DNA of 64,000 nt. Origin: Streptomyces sp. NBC_01485 (lineage in GTDB: Bacteria > Actinomycetota > Actinomycetes > Streptomycetales > Streptomycetaceae). Numbering within the stretch: position 1 is the first letter of the stretch; each line of letters opens with the position of its first letter. The stretch is from contig NZ_CP109435.1 of the NCBI RefSeq assembly GCF_036227125.1, positions 682,001 to 746,000 on the forward strand. Reading direction: 5' to 3'. The position numbers and the translations under genes are program-made. The notes beneath the pieces were generated by a model. The model was given only the letters and a program-made list of their open reading frames with translations. It searched no databases and was not told the DNA's origin. Below, piece after piece: positions 9,730 to 18,594 of this stretch.

Positions 9730-10311
9730 TCAGCGCGCCGCGTCCGGGGTGTCCGCCCGCAGCCGGGCCCTGATGACTCGTACGGCCGACTCCGCGTCGT
9801 CCACGGTGATCGTGAACGTGTGACCGTCCCAGAGCCGCAGCACCACGCCCTCGCCACGGCGTACGACGACGGCGGTGCCTTTCTCCGGCCGCCAGCGATA
9901 GCCCCAGCCGCCCCAGTGGCGCGGGGTGACGAGCGGTTCGAAGTCGGCGCCGGCGACATGGGCCAGCGGGATGCGGCGGCGCGGCAGGCCGATGTGGCCG
10001 CAGCGCACTTCGAGGGAGTCCTTGTCGAGCTTCAGGTCGACGTGCACGAAGGCGAGGGTGCCGAAGAGCACCAGCAGCCCGGCCGCGATACAGCCGACGA
10101 CGGCCATGACGAGGGGGGCGACGCCGGACGTCCACGCGGAGTCGACGGCGAGTTCGATGCCGAGCGCCATGAAGGCGGCGCCGACGAGCGCGAGCAGCCA
10201 CTGGAACCGGTTGGTGGCGCGCCCGGTCCAGACGTCGGGATGCGGGGCGTCGCGATGCGGGACGTCGGGAAGCGGGGTGCTCTCGTCGTGGGGGTGGTCC
10301 CTCATACGCAT
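9730..10311 (-). CDS. Conserved membrane protein with C-terminal PH-like region
   Basis: 193 aa. A His/Pro/Asp-rich N-terminal tail (about 1-35) is followed by two transmembrane helices (about 38-58 and 66-90). A beta-rich cytoplasmic domain contains LDKDSLEVRCGHIGLPRRRIPLA and RHWGGWGYRWRPEKGTAVVVRRGEG. This layout is that of bacterial PH-domain membrane proteins of unknown function found widely in Streptomyces. No catalytic residues are evident. It stands alone, convergent with the O-antigen-ligase-like gene. Confidence 0.72.
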   Translation of the reverse strand: MRMRDHPHDESTPLPDVPHRDAPHPDVWTGRATNRFQWLLALVGAAFMALGIELAVDSAWTSGVAPLVMAVVGCIAAGLLVLFGTLAFVHVDLKLDKDSLEVRCGHIGLPRRRIPLAHVAGADFEPLVTPRHWGGWGYRWRPEKGTAVVVRRGEGVVLRLWDGHTFTITVDDAESAVRVIRARLRADTPDAAR

Positions 10312-10410
10312 GAGGTTACTCAGGTTTCGCTGCGCCGGTAGCGCGTCGCGCAGGGTGACTGCTCCGCCCGGGCGGTGGACGGTGCCCGGGGCGGTGTCGG
10401 TGCCGGTCGG

Positions 10411-11196
10411 TCACTGCGCGGGGCTGACGGCCTGGAGCAGGCGGCCTTCCGCGTAGGCCAGGGCGGGCGCCGGGAGAGCGCCCTGGCGGCCGCTGAGGAG
10501 AACGGTCACGGTGCCGAGGGGCGCCGCCTCGGGTTCGGGGCGCGCGCCGATCCGGCGCAGGGCCTGCGCGGCGACCGCCCCGGCCGAACCGTGCAGGACG
10601 AGCGGCGGACGCCCGGGGCGCTGCACGGCGGCGCGGATGCGGTCGGCGACCAGTTCGTAATGGGTGCAGCCCAGGACGACGGTCGTTACTTCTTCGGGGG
10701 TGAGGGCGGCGGCCGCGGTGACCGCGGCGTCGATCGCCGCCCCGTCCGCGTGCTCCACGGCCTCGGCCAGTCCCCAGCAGGGCACCTCGGCGACCGGGAC
10801 CCCGTCGGCGAAGTCCTGGATCAGGCCCCGCTGGTAGGGGCTGCCGGTGGTGGCGGGCGTGGCCCAGATCGCGACGGGGCCGCCGCCGGCCGCGGCCGGC
10901 TTGATCGCGGGCACGGTGCCGATCACCGGGATGCCGGGTTCGAGACGGGCGCGCAGGGCGGGCAGGGCGTGCACGGTCGCCGTGTTGCAGCCGACGATGA
11001 GGGCCTCGGGCCGGTGCGCGGCGGCGGCCACGGCGACGGCCACGGCACGCTCGGTGAGGTCCTGCGGGGTGCGCGGGCCCCAGGGCATGCCGTCGGGGTC
11101 GAGGGAGAGCACGAGATCGGCGTCGGGCCGCAGGCGCCGTACCGCGGCGGTGGCCGCCAGCAGACCGATTCCGGAGTCCATGAGCGCGATCTTCAC
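10411..11196 (-). CDS. Aspartate/glutamate racemase family protein (MurI-like paralogue)
   Basis: 261 aa, the length of glutamate racemases. The N-terminal MALMDSG-type motif (IALMDSGIGLL) and both catalytic cysteine motifs, GCNTATVHAL and GCTHYELVA, are present, so cofactor-independent racemisation of Glu or Asp by the two-cysteine mechanism is plausible. The canonical GGL after DSG reads GLL here and the substrate-side text differs from housekeeping MurI, so it is called as a paralogue rather than murI itself. It is divergent from the HpnB-like glycosyltransferase gene, with start codons about 58 bp apart. Confidence 0.75.
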   Translation of the reverse strand: MKIALMDSGIGLLAATAAVRRLRPDADLVLSLDPDGMPWGPRTPQDLTERAVAVAVAAAAHRPEALIVGCNTATVHALPALRARLEPGIPVIGTVPAIKPAAAGGGPVAIWATPATTGSPYQRGLIQDFADGVPVAEVPCWGLAEAVEHADGAAIDAAVTAAAALTPEEVTTVVLGCTHYELVADRIRAAVQRPGRPPLVLHGSAGAVAAQALRRIGARPEPEAAPLGTVTVLLSGRQGALPAPALAYAEGRLLQAVSPAQ

Positions 11197-11253
11197 CCGG
11201 CCACGATAGACGATGTGCTCTTGACGCCCCGTCGGGTGGGGCAGACTGCGCGC

Positions 11254-12429
11254 GTGAGCGCCGTCGTGTGGATCGCCGCCCTGTCCCTGTCCGCCTGGCT
11301 GTGGCTGCTGCTCTGTCAGGGCTTCTTCTGGCGCACGGACGTGCGACTGCCGGCCCGCGAGGAGCCGGAGCGGTGGCCGTCGGTCTGTGTCGTCGTCCCC
11401 GCGCGCGACGAGGCGGCGGTGCTGCCGGCGAGTCTGCCCTCACTGCTCGCGCAGGACTATCCGGGGCGGGCGGAGATCTTCCTCGTCGACGACGGCAGCT
11501 CCGACGGGACGGGTGATCTGGCGCGCGCTCTCGCCCGGCGTCTCGGCGGGCTCCCGCTGACCGTGGACACGCCGGGCGAGCCGCCCGCGGGCTGGACCGG
11601 GAAGCTGTGGGCGGTACGTCACGGCATCGCGCTGGCACGCGCGCGTGAGCCCGAGTACCTCCTCCTCACGGACGCCGACATCGCGCACGCGCCCGACAGC
11701 CTGCGGGAACTGGTGGCGGCGGCGCGCACCGGGGGTTTCGACGCCGTCTCCCTGATGGCCCGGCTGCGGGTGGAGAGCCCGTGGGAGCGGCTGGTGGTGC
11801 CGGCCTTCGTCTACTTCTTCGCGCAGCTCTACCCCTTCCGCCGGATCGGCCGGCGCGGGGCGCGCACGGCGGCCGCGGCGGGCGGCTGCGTCCTGCTGCG
11901 CACCGACGCGGCCGAGCGGGCGCGGATCCCGGACGCCATCCGGCACGCCGTCATCGACGACGTGGCGCTCGCGCGGGCCGTGCGGGGCGCGGGCGGTCGC
12001 ATCTGGCTGGGGCTGGCCGACCGCGTCGACAGCGTGCGCCCGTACCCGAGGCTGCACGACCTGTGGCGGATGGTGTCGCGCAGCGCCTACGCGCAACTGC
12101 GCCACAGCCCGTTCCTGCTGGCCGGCACGGTGCTCGGCCTCGCCCTGGTGTACCTGGCGCCGCCGCTCGCGCTCCTCACCGGACTCGCCGTCGGCGATAC
12201 GGCCACGGCGGCGCTCGGTGGTATGGCGTGGCTGGTGATGACGGGGACGTACGTCCCGATGCTGCGCTACTACGGTCTGCCGCCGTGGCTCGCTCCCCTG
12301 CTGCCGTTCACCGCGTTCCTGTACCTGCTGATGACGGTCGATTCCGCCGTCCAGCACTACCGGGGACGCGGCGCGGCCTGGAAGGGCCGCACCTACGCAC
12401 GTCCGGACGCCGTGACCGAAGAGGGCTGA
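11254..12429 (+). CDS. Family 2 glycosyltransferase, HpnB-like
   Basis: 391 aa with a GTG start at 11254. The layout is one N-terminal helix, a GT-A domain and three C-terminal helices. GT2 motifs are clear: VCVVVPARDEA, IFLVDDGSSDGT, LLLTDADI (DxD) and a late IDDVALARAVR region. The order and size match the hopene-associated glycosyltransferase HpnB family, but no hopanoid genes (shc, hpnC, hpnD, hpnE) are in the window, so the acceptor is uncertain. It probably works at the inner face of the membrane on a lipid acceptor. It ends tail to tail with the TerD gene, 17 bp away. Confidence 0.8.
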   Translation: MSAVVWIAALSLSAWLWLLLCQGFFWRTDVRLPAREEPERWPSVCVVVPARDEAAVLPASLPSLLAQDYPGRAEIFLVDDGSSDGTGDLARALARRLGGLPLTVDTPGEPPAGWTGKLWAVRHGIALARAREPEYLLLTDADIAHAPDSLRELVAAARTGGFDAVSLMARLRVESPWERLVVPAFVYFFAQLYPFRRIGRRGARTAAAAGGCVLLRTDAAERARIPDAIRHAVIDDVALARAVRGAGGRIWLGLADRVDSVRPYPRLHDLWRMVSRSAYAQLRHSPFLLAGTVLGLALVYLAPPLALLTGLAVGDTATAALGGMAWLVMTGTYVPMLRYYGLPPWLAPLLPFTAFLYLLMTVDSAVQHYRGRGAAWKGRTYARPDAVTEEG

Positions 12430-12446
12430 GCCCTGGTCGGGGACCG

Positions 12447-13733
12447 CTACTTGCGGCCCGGCGTCCAGTTCATGCCCCACCCGTAGGCGTGGTCGACGGT
12501 CCGCTGCGGGCTCACGCCGCGCTCGGGCACCAGGTAGCGGGCCTCGCGCTGGACGACGAGGTCGCCGCCGTGGTTGGTGATCAGGGCGAGCGCGCACACC
12601 GTCGAGGGGACGGTGCACTCGTCGAGGGAGAAGTCGATCGGGGCGCCGAACTGGGGTCGCAGCGTGACCGTGGCGTGCAGATCGGCGAAGGAACGGGCGC
12701 CTTCGTAGATGGTCACGAAGACGAGGATGCGCCGGAGGTCGTTCCTGCGGTCGAGGTTGACCGTCAGGTTCTCGCCGCTCGCCTGCGCGCCGGTACGGTC
12801 GTCGCCGTCGAGGTGGATGTACGGCGGCTGGTGCAGGGCGCCGAAGGCGTTGCCGAGGGCCTGGACCACGCCCTTGCGGCCGTCGGTGAGTTCGTACAGG
12901 GCGCACAGGTCGAGGTCGAGGTCGTTGTGCAGGGCCGTCGCCCGCCCGAGCTTGCTGCCCCACCCCGAGAACTGCTTGCGCGTCTGCCAGTTGAGGTTGA
13001 CGTGCAGGGTGCCCGAGGTGCCGCCCTGCTTGGTCAGGGACACCGACGGGGCGGCCTTGGTGAGTGTCACCTTGGTCAGCCGGACCGGCGCGGCGGGCGG
13101 GGGCGGGGCCTGGTGGACGGGCGGCGGGACCGTGGCCGGGAAGGCGGGCACGGTCGGCGGCGGAGGCGGGGACTGCGGAGTCGACGGGGCGGGGGCGGCC
13201 GCCTGCTGCGGTTCGTCCACCGTGATGCCGAAGTCGGTGGCCAGGCCTTCGAGGCCGCTGCCGTAGCCCTGTCCCACGGCCCGGAACTTCCAGGCGCCCT
13301 GGCGGCGGTAGAACTCCCCCAGCACGAAGGCCGTCTCGACCGTGGCGCCGGTGCTGTCGAACCGCGCCACGACGGTGCCCTGTGCCGCGTCCCGCACCTC
13401 GATGTAGAGGTCCGGGACCTGGCCGAAGGAGCCGCCGTCCGTCGACGCCGCCAGGACGACGGTCTCGATCGCGGGCTCCACGCGCGCGAGGTCGACGAGA
13501 AGGGTGTCGGTCACCCGGCCCCCGGCGTCGTTCTTGCCCTCGTGGCGGACGGCTCCGGAGGAATGGGCGGGCTGGTTGTAGAACACGAAGTCGGCGTCGG
13601 AACGGACCTTTCCGCCGACGAGCAGCAGCGCCGACGCGTCCGTGTCCGGAACGCCCGGTCCCGAGCGCCGGCCCAGTTCGACCCGCAGTGCCGCGGTCGG
13701 CACCGGAGCATTCGACCCCTTGGACATGGACAT
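12447..13733 (-). CDS. TerD-family protein with two TerD domains
   Basis: 428 aa. The N-terminal TerD domain (about 15-180) has TerD hallmarks such as [24 protein letters not shown] and [18 protein letters not shown], with acidic clusters that bind Ca2+ in family members. A Pro/Ala linker (about 185-240) leads to a second, more divergent TerD-like half (about 245-425; [42 protein letters not shown]). TerD proteins belong to tellurite/stress-response modules. Here the gene stands alone with no terB, terC or ter metallophosphatase beside it. The ATG start at 13733 is followed two codons later by another ATG. Confidence 0.88.
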   Translation of the reverse strand: MSMSKGSNAPVPTAALRVELGRRSGPGVPDTDASALLLVGGKVRSDADFVFYNQPAHSSGAVRHEGKNDAGGRVTDTLLVDLARVEPAIETVVLAASTDGGSFGQVPDLYIEVRDAAQGTVVARFDSTGATVETAFVLGEFYRRQGAWKFRAVGQGYGSGLEGLATDFGITVDEPQQAAAPAPSTPQSPPPPPTVPAFPATVPPPVHQAPPPPAAPVRLTKVTLTKAAPSVSLTKQGGTSGTLHVNLNWQTRKQFSGWGSKLGRATALHNDLDLDLCALYELTDGRKGVVQALGNAFGALHQPPYIHLDGDDRTGAQASGENLTVNLDRRNDLRRILVFVTIYEGARSFADLHATVTLRPQFGAPIDFSLDECTVPSTVCALALITNHGGDLVVQREARYLVPERGVSPQRTVDHAYGWGMNWTPGRK

Positions 13734-14029
13734 GTGTACGCCCCCATTGTGTGTCGGTGCGCCCAGGCCGCCCGCCCCGGCACCCCTCGGGTTGTCTGTC
13801 CGACAAACCTATTGCGCAGGACGGCGAACGCCCATCAGGAGCGCAGGATCAGCGCAGGCCGACCGTCGGTCACCCGCCGGGAACTCGGCTTTTACACGAT
13901 GTTCGGGGCGTTTGCCGTCCTATTTTCCACCCTTCGCTCGCATTGGGGATCCGAGGTCACCGCCGACACGGAAATCAACCCTCTTATCAGTCTCCCCAAC
14001 CAGCACATCGTGGGCTTAACTTATGTGCC
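13734..14029. promoter_or_regulatory. Divergent intergenic region between the TerD gene and the YGGGYY protein gene
   Basis: 296 bp without a gene. It must hold both divergent promoters. An imperfect dyad GGTTGTC-TGTCC-GACAAACC lies near 13790-13810, about 60 bp upstream of the TerD start. The 3' part is noticeably AT-richer than its surroundings (CTTATCAG..., TTAACTTATG), with no Shine-Dalgarno sequence before the ATG at 14030, which suggests a leaderless or near-leaderless transcript. No single -35/-10 pair can be assigned with confidence. Confidence 0.4.
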
Positions 14030-14458
14030 ATGACCTCCCCCCGCTCCACCTATGGCGGCGGCTACTACGCCTCCTTCCCGGACACTCCGATCTACGACTC
14101 GCTCGTGGCCGAGCGGGGCACCCCGCAGATCGCCCCGATCCGGGTCCCCGCGGCGTACGACATGGGCGGCAACCTGCCCGCACTGCCGTCGGCGCTGCCC
14201 GCCCTCCCGGCGGGCCCGTCCCACGCGCCCTACGGCTACCCGCAGGCCCAGCAGCCCGCTCCGCTGCAGCAGGCCCCGGCGGCGTACATCCCGCCGCAGG
14301 CCGCGCCGCGCGGCTATCCCGGACCCCAGGCGCAGCAGCAGCCGCGCCCGGCCGGTCCCGGCACGGGGTACGAGGCGATGCGCCCCGCCGCGCCCCGGCC
14401 CGCCGCGCCTCAGTACCAGGATCCGTACAACCAGCAGCAGTACCGCGGCGGCTACTGA
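14030..14458 (+). CDS. Small Pro/Ala/Gln-rich conserved protein
   Basis: 142 aa. The N-terminus MTSPRSTYGGGYYASFPD-TPIYDSLVAERGTPQIAPIRVP is a conserved streptomycete block (I believe catalogued as DUF6643, not verified). The rest is low-complexity Pro-Ala-Gln-Tyr text ending QYRGGY. There is no transmembrane helix and no signal peptide. The ATG at 14030 has no ribosome-binding site, compatible with leaderless translation. Function unknown. Confidence 0.72.
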   Translation: MTSPRSTYGGGYYASFPDTPIYDSLVAERGTPQIAPIRVPAAYDMGGNLPALPSALPALPAGPSHAPYGYPQAQQPAPLQQAPAAYIPPQAAPRGYPGPQAQQQPRPAGPGTGYEAMRPAAPRPAAPQYQDPYNQQQYRGGY

Positions 14459-14499
14459 GCCGACCCGGGGTTGTCGGTGCCGCCTGGCAGGATGACCTC

Positions 14500-15321
14500 A
14501 TGGGGAACGCGGAGCTGCTGTCGATTCACGTCCATCCGGTCAAGGCGTTGCGGGGTCAGGCGCCCCGGGAGGCCGTCGTGGAGCCCTGGGGGCTGGCCGG
14601 TGACCGACGCTGGGCGTTGATCGACGACGGGGGAAGGGTCGTCACGCAACGCCAGCGGCCGCGCCTCGCGCTGGCCGCCGCCGAGCTGCTGCCCGGCGGC
14701 GTCCGTCTGTCCGCGCCGGGCCTCGAGCCGCTGACCGTGCGGGTGCCCGAGTCTGTGGGCACGGTGTCGCTGGAGATCTTCCGCGACAAGGTGGAGGGGG
14801 TCCTCGCCGACGACGCCGCGCACGCCTGGTGCAGCGCCCATGTCGGTGCCGACGTGCGGCTGGTGCACCTGGACGACCCCGCGACGCGCAGGCCCGTCGA
14901 TCCCGAGTACGCGCTGCCCGGCGAGACCGTCACCTTCGCCGACGGATTTCCGCTGCTGGTCACCACGACCGCGTCCCTCGACGCCCTCAACTCCCTGATC
15001 GCGCAGGGCGGCCTGGCCGCGGAGGGGCCGCTGCCGATGGACCGATTCCGGCCGAACCTGGTCCTGGCGGGCACCGACCCCTGGGCCGAGGACGGCTGGT
15101 CGCGCCTGGCCGTCGGCGACGTCGAGTTCCGCGTCGCCAAGCCGTGCGGACGATGTGTCGTGACCACCACCGACCAGGTCACCGCCGCCCGCGGCAAGGA
15201 GCCCCTGTCCACCCTCGCCCGGCACCGCCGCCTGGACGGCAGACTGGTCTTCGGACAGAACCTGGTGCCTCTCTCCCGGGGCACGGTGAGGGTCGGCGAT
15301 CCGGTACGCGTCGTCGCATGA
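14500..15321 (+). CDS. MOSC domain protein (mARC/YcbX-like)
   Basis: 273 aa, ATG at 14500. An N-terminal MOSC beta-barrel segment (LLSIHVHPVKALRGQ, GDRRWALIDD) precedes the MOSC core (about 120-270), with PMDRFRPNLVL and the invariant-cysteine motif AKPCGRCVVTTTD. In the family this cysteine ligates the molybdenum of the cofactor or carries sulfur. Likely role: molybdenum-cofactor reductase of N-hydroxylated compounds, or a sulfur carrier. No ferredoxin domain is attached, so a separate redox partner would be needed. Confidence 0.85.
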   Translation: MGNAELLSIHVHPVKALRGQAPREAVVEPWGLAGDRRWALIDDGGRVVTQRQRPRLALAAAELLPGGVRLSAPGLEPLTVRVPESVGTVSLEIFRDKVEGVLADDAAHAWCSAHVGADVRLVHLDDPATRRPVDPEYALPGETVTFADGFPLLVTTTASLDALNSLIAQGGLAAEGPLPMDRFRPNLVLAGTDPWAEDGWSRLAVGDVEFRVAKPCGRCVVTTTDQVTAARGKEPLSTLARHRRLDGRLVFGQNLVPLSRGTVRVGDPVRVVA

Positions 15322-15415
15322 TTCCGGCCGCGATCGGAGGCGGGGCGATCCGTGGGAACCCCCGCCCGGTCCCGGAGCGTTGGGACTGTGTGAGCGGGAA
15401 GGGGTCGGGAAGGGG

Positions 15416-16030
15416 GTGCGGGTCGTGCGAGCGATCGGCGGGATCTGGCGCTGGCGACACAATCCGCTGCGCCGGGGGACGGATCTGGCCGAGGCCTGGG
15501 TGGCTCTGTCGGCGCTGCTCCTGATCCTCCTCGTGGCACCCGTGGTGGGCTCCGTCATCGGCACGGTCGCACAGGACGTCCTGCAGCGGTCGGTCCGCGA
15601 GCAGCGCCTGTCCCACCACGAGGTCACGGCCACCGTGGTGCGCGAGGTGGCCGGCTCGCCGCTGGACGTGGACCCGGAGACGACCACCGGCCGGGAGACC
15701 CGTACCCGGGTCGTCGCGGACTGGACCGCGCCGGACGGCACCGCACAGCACGGCACGGTCCTGGCGGGCCTCAGAACCCCGCACAGCGGCGACCGCTTCG
15801 CGATATGGACGGACGGCCACGGCCGGCCGGCGCCCCGCCCGCTGGACTCCGTCACGGCGACGACGCACGCCGTGCTCGCCGGCTTCGGCGCGGCCCTGCT
15901 CACCGCGGGCGCGGTCGAGGGCGGCCGGCGGCTGATCGTCTGGCGCATGGTCCGCCGCCGGTACGCCTGTTGGGACCAGGCCTGGGACCGGGCGGGCCCG
16001 GACTGGGGCCGCACCGGCACCGGCTGCTGA
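15416..16030 (+). CDS. Rv1733c-like two-helix membrane protein
   Basis: About 204 aa. The GTG at 15416 is chosen because a GGGAAGGGG stretch precedes it. TTG 15380, in frame, would add 12 residues. An N-terminal helix (LSALLLILLVAPVVGSVIG), an extracytoplasmic loop of about 110 residues and a second helix (HAVLAGFGAALLTAGAV) are followed by a basic, Trp-rich tail. The WRWRHNPLRRGTDLAEAWVAL start is typical of the Rv1733c family of actinobacteria. Function unknown. Confidence 0.75.
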   Translation: MRVVRAIGGIWRWRHNPLRRGTDLAEAWVALSALLLILLVAPVVGSVIGTVAQDVLQRSVREQRLSHHEVTATVVREVAGSPLDVDPETTTGRETRTRVVADWTAPDGTAQHGTVLAGLRTPHSGDRFAIWTDGHGRPAPRPLDSVTATTHAVLAGFGAALLTAGAVEGGRRLIVWRMVRRRYACWDQAWDRAGPDWGRTGTGC

Positions 16031-16138
16031 CGGCCTTTCCTCTCTGGTCAACCCACCACCCGCGCGCACGCTACGGTGGTCCGGCCGAAGCATTTCGGCA
16101 TCAACCCGCGTACCACGAGGTGGGGGCACGGCAACGCC

Positions 16139-18589
16139 ATGGCACAGGGCACGGTCCAGGTGACGCACACCGGCACATCGAGGTGGCGGCGCCGCACGGG
16201 TGAGTACGCATCGCTCGCCGCCGCCCTGGAGGCCGCGGCCGAGGGGGACGTCCTCACCATCGCTCCCGGCACCTACCGGGAGAACCTCGTGGTGCAGCGG
16301 TCGGTGACCCTGCGCGGGCCCGAGGGCTCCCCCGGTTCCGTGCGCCTCGCACCCCTGGACGGGGTGCCGCTGACCGTGCGGGCCTCGGCGGTCGTGCAGG
16401 ACCTGCACGTGGAGGGCCAGGACGCGGCCGCTCCCGCGGTGCTCGTCGAGGAGGGCACGCCGGAGCTGCTGGACCTGCGGATCGTCACCCGGTCCGCGGC
16501 GGGCATCGAGGTGCGCGGCAGCGCCCGCCCGACGGTCCGGCGGTGCACGGTCGACAACCCGGCGGGCATCGGCATCGCCGTGGTCGACGGCGGCGGCGGA
16601 GTCTTCGAGGAGTGCGAGGTCGTCGCGGCCGGTCAGGCCGGCGTCCTGGTGCGCGGGGGCGCCCACCCCCGGCTGGAGCGCTGCCGGGTGCACCACACCT
16701 CGGGCGCGGGCCTGAGCGCGACCGGCGACAACTCCGCGCTGGAGGCGGTGGGCTGCGAGGTCTACGAGGTCAGGGGCAGCGGTGTGCAGATCACCGCCCG
16801 GGCCAGCGCGCACCTCACCGACTGCGACGTCCACCGCACCACCGGCGACGGCGTCACCCTCGACACGGACGCCGTGCTCACCCTGGCCGACTGCCGGATC
16901 CACGACATCCCGGAGAACGCGGTCGACCTGCGCTCCCGCTCGGTGCTGACGCTGACCCGCACGACGGTGCGGCAGTTCGGGCGCAACGGGCTGTCGGTGT
17001 GGGACCCGGGCACGCGCGTGGACGCCAACCAGTGCGAGATCTTCGACAGCACCGGCGACTACCCGGCGGTCTGGGTCAGTGACGGCGCGACGGCGGTCCT
17101 CGACTCCTGCCGGGTGCACGACGTGCCGGACGCCCTGTTCGTCCTCGACCGCGGCTCGCGCGTGGACGTCGTCGACAGCGACCTGTCCCAGGTGCGCAAC
17201 ACGGCCGTGTCGGTGAGCGACGGCGCGACCGCCCAGCTCGACGACTGCCGGATCCGGGACGCGGCGACCGGCGCGTGGTTCCGCGACCACGGCAGCGGCG
17301 GCACCCTCAACAACTGCACCGTGGACGGCACACAGACCGGTGTGATCGTCACCAAGGGCGCCGACCCCACCGTCGAGCGCTGCACGGTCGACTCCCCCGC
17401 CGAGGCCGGGTTCTACGTGTCGGCGGGCGGCCGCGGCAGCTTCCTGAACTGCCGGGTGACCAACAGCGGCGGCTACGGCTTCCACGTGATAGACGGCAGC
17501 CGTACGACGCTGCGCAAGTGCCGTACGGAGCGCTGCGCGCGCGGCGGCTACGAGTTCGCGGACGCCGGGGCGGACGCCACCCCCGGTTCCGCACCCCTGG
17601 TCGAGGACTGCACCAGCGACGAGAGCGCGGGCGTGCGGACCCCGGGTGCCGCGGCGGCACCGGAGCCGGTGCTGCAGACGACCGCCCAGTCGTCCGGGCT
17701 GCTCGGTGTGATCCCCGAGCAGCGCGTCACCGTCCCGGAGGAGCCGCAGCGGGCCGGCGACGAGCCGCAGGCGTCGGTGCGGACCTCCAAGGACGTGCTC
17801 GGCGAACTGGACACGCTGGTGGGCCTGGAGAGCGTCAAGCGCGAGGTGCGGGCCCTCATCGACATGATCGAGGTGGGCCGGCGCCGCCGGCAGGCCGGGC
17901 TGAAGGCGGCGTCCGTCAAACGCCACCTGGTCTTCACCGGCTCCCCCGGCACCGGCAAGACGACGGTCGCGCGGCTCTACGGCGAGATCCTCGCCGCCCT
18001 CGACGTCCTGGAGAAGGGCCACCTCGTCGAGGTGTCCCGGGTCGACCTGGTCGGCGAGCACATCGGCTCGACGGCGATCCGCACCCAGGAGGCCTTCCAA
18101 CGGGCGCACGGCGGCGTGCTGTTCATCGACGAGGCGTACGCGCTGTCGCCGGAGGACGCGGGGCGGGACTTCGGCAAGGAGGCCATCGACACCCTCGTGA
18201 AGCTGATGGAGGACCAGCGGGACGCCGTCGTCGTGATCGTGGCGGGCTACACGGCCGAGATGGAGCGGTTCCTCTCGGTCAACCCCGGTGTGGCGTCCCG
18301 TTTCTCACGGACCATCACCTTCGGCGACTACGGCCCCGACGAGCTGCTGCGGATCGTGGAGCAGCAGGCCGAGGAGCACGAGTACCAGCTCGGCCCGGGC
18401 ACCGCGGACGCCCTGCTGAAGTACTTCACGGAGCTCCCGAAGGGCCCCGCCTTCGGCAACGGGCGTACCGCGCGGCAGACGTTCGAGGCGATGGTCGAGC
18501 GGCACGCGAGCCGGGTCGCGCAGGTGGCGGAGCCGGACAAGGACGACCTGACGCTGCTGTACGCGGAGGACCTCCCCGAGCTGCCCTGA
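16139..18589 (+). CDS. Right-handed beta-helix repeat protein fused to a CbbX/SpoVK-type AAA ATPase
   Basis: 816 aa, ATG 16139 (MAQGTVQV). Residues 15-500 are about 15-20 pectate-lyase-like beta-helix coils; the recurring Cys-bearing turn (CxV/CRV/CEV, as in PTVRRCTVD and PRLERCRVHH) is obvious. After a linker, residues 555-816 form an AAA domain: Walker A GSPGTGKTT (near 600), Walker B GGVLFIDEA (near 660), sensor 1 VVIVAGYTAEMERFL and the Arg-finger region NPGVASRFSR. The ATPase half resembles CbbX and the C-terminal half of EccA. No signal peptide, so it is cytoplasmic. Role unknown; a remodelling ATPase with a repeat-built substrate or scaffold arm is an inference. It ends 5 bp before the convergent membrane hydrolase gene. 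Confidence 0.88.
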   Translation: MAQGTVQVTHTGTSRWRRRTGEYASLAAALEAAAEGDVLTIAPGTYRENLVVQRSVTLRGPEGSPGSVRLAPLDGVPLTVRASAVVQDLHVEGQDAAAPAVLVEEGTPELLDLRIVTRSAAGIEVRGSARPTVRRCTVDNPAGIGIAVVDGGGGVFEECEVVAAGQAGVLVRGGAHPRLERCRVHHTSGAGLSATGDNSALEAVGCEVYEVRGSGVQITARASAHLTDCDVHRTTGDGVTLDTDAVLTLADCRIHDIPENAVDLRSRSVLTLTRTTVRQFGRNGLSVWDPGTRVDANQCEIFDSTGDYPAVWVSDGATAVLDSCRVHDVPDALFVLDRGSRVDVVDSDLSQVRNTAVSVSDGATAQLDDCRIRDAATGAWFRDHGSGGTLNNCTVDGTQTGVIVTKGADPTVERCTVDSPAEAGFYVSAGGRGSFLNCRVTNSGGYGFHVIDGSRTTLRKCRTERCARGGYEFADAGADATPGSAPLVEDCTSDESAGVRTPGAAAAPEPVLQTTAQSSGLLGVIPEQRVTVPEEPQRAGDEPQASVRTSKDVLGELDTLVGLESVKREVRALIDMIEVGRRRRQAGLKAASVKRHLVFTGSPGTGKTTVARLYGEILAALDVLEKGHLVEVSRVDLVGEHIGSTAIRTQEAFQRAHGGVLFIDEAYALSPEDAGRDFGKEAIDTLVKLMEDQRDAVVVIVAGYTAEMERFLSVNPGVASRFSRTITFGDYGPDELLRIVEQQAEEHEYQLGPGTADALLKYFTELPKGPAFGNGRTARQTFEAMVERHASRVAQVAEPDKDDLTLLYAEDLPELP

Positions 18590-18594
18590 CCCGC

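Noticed and set aside
10411..11196. Housekeeping murI
   Set aside because: Both cysteines are present but the N-terminal glycine-rich motif deviates. Called a racemase-family paralogue instead.
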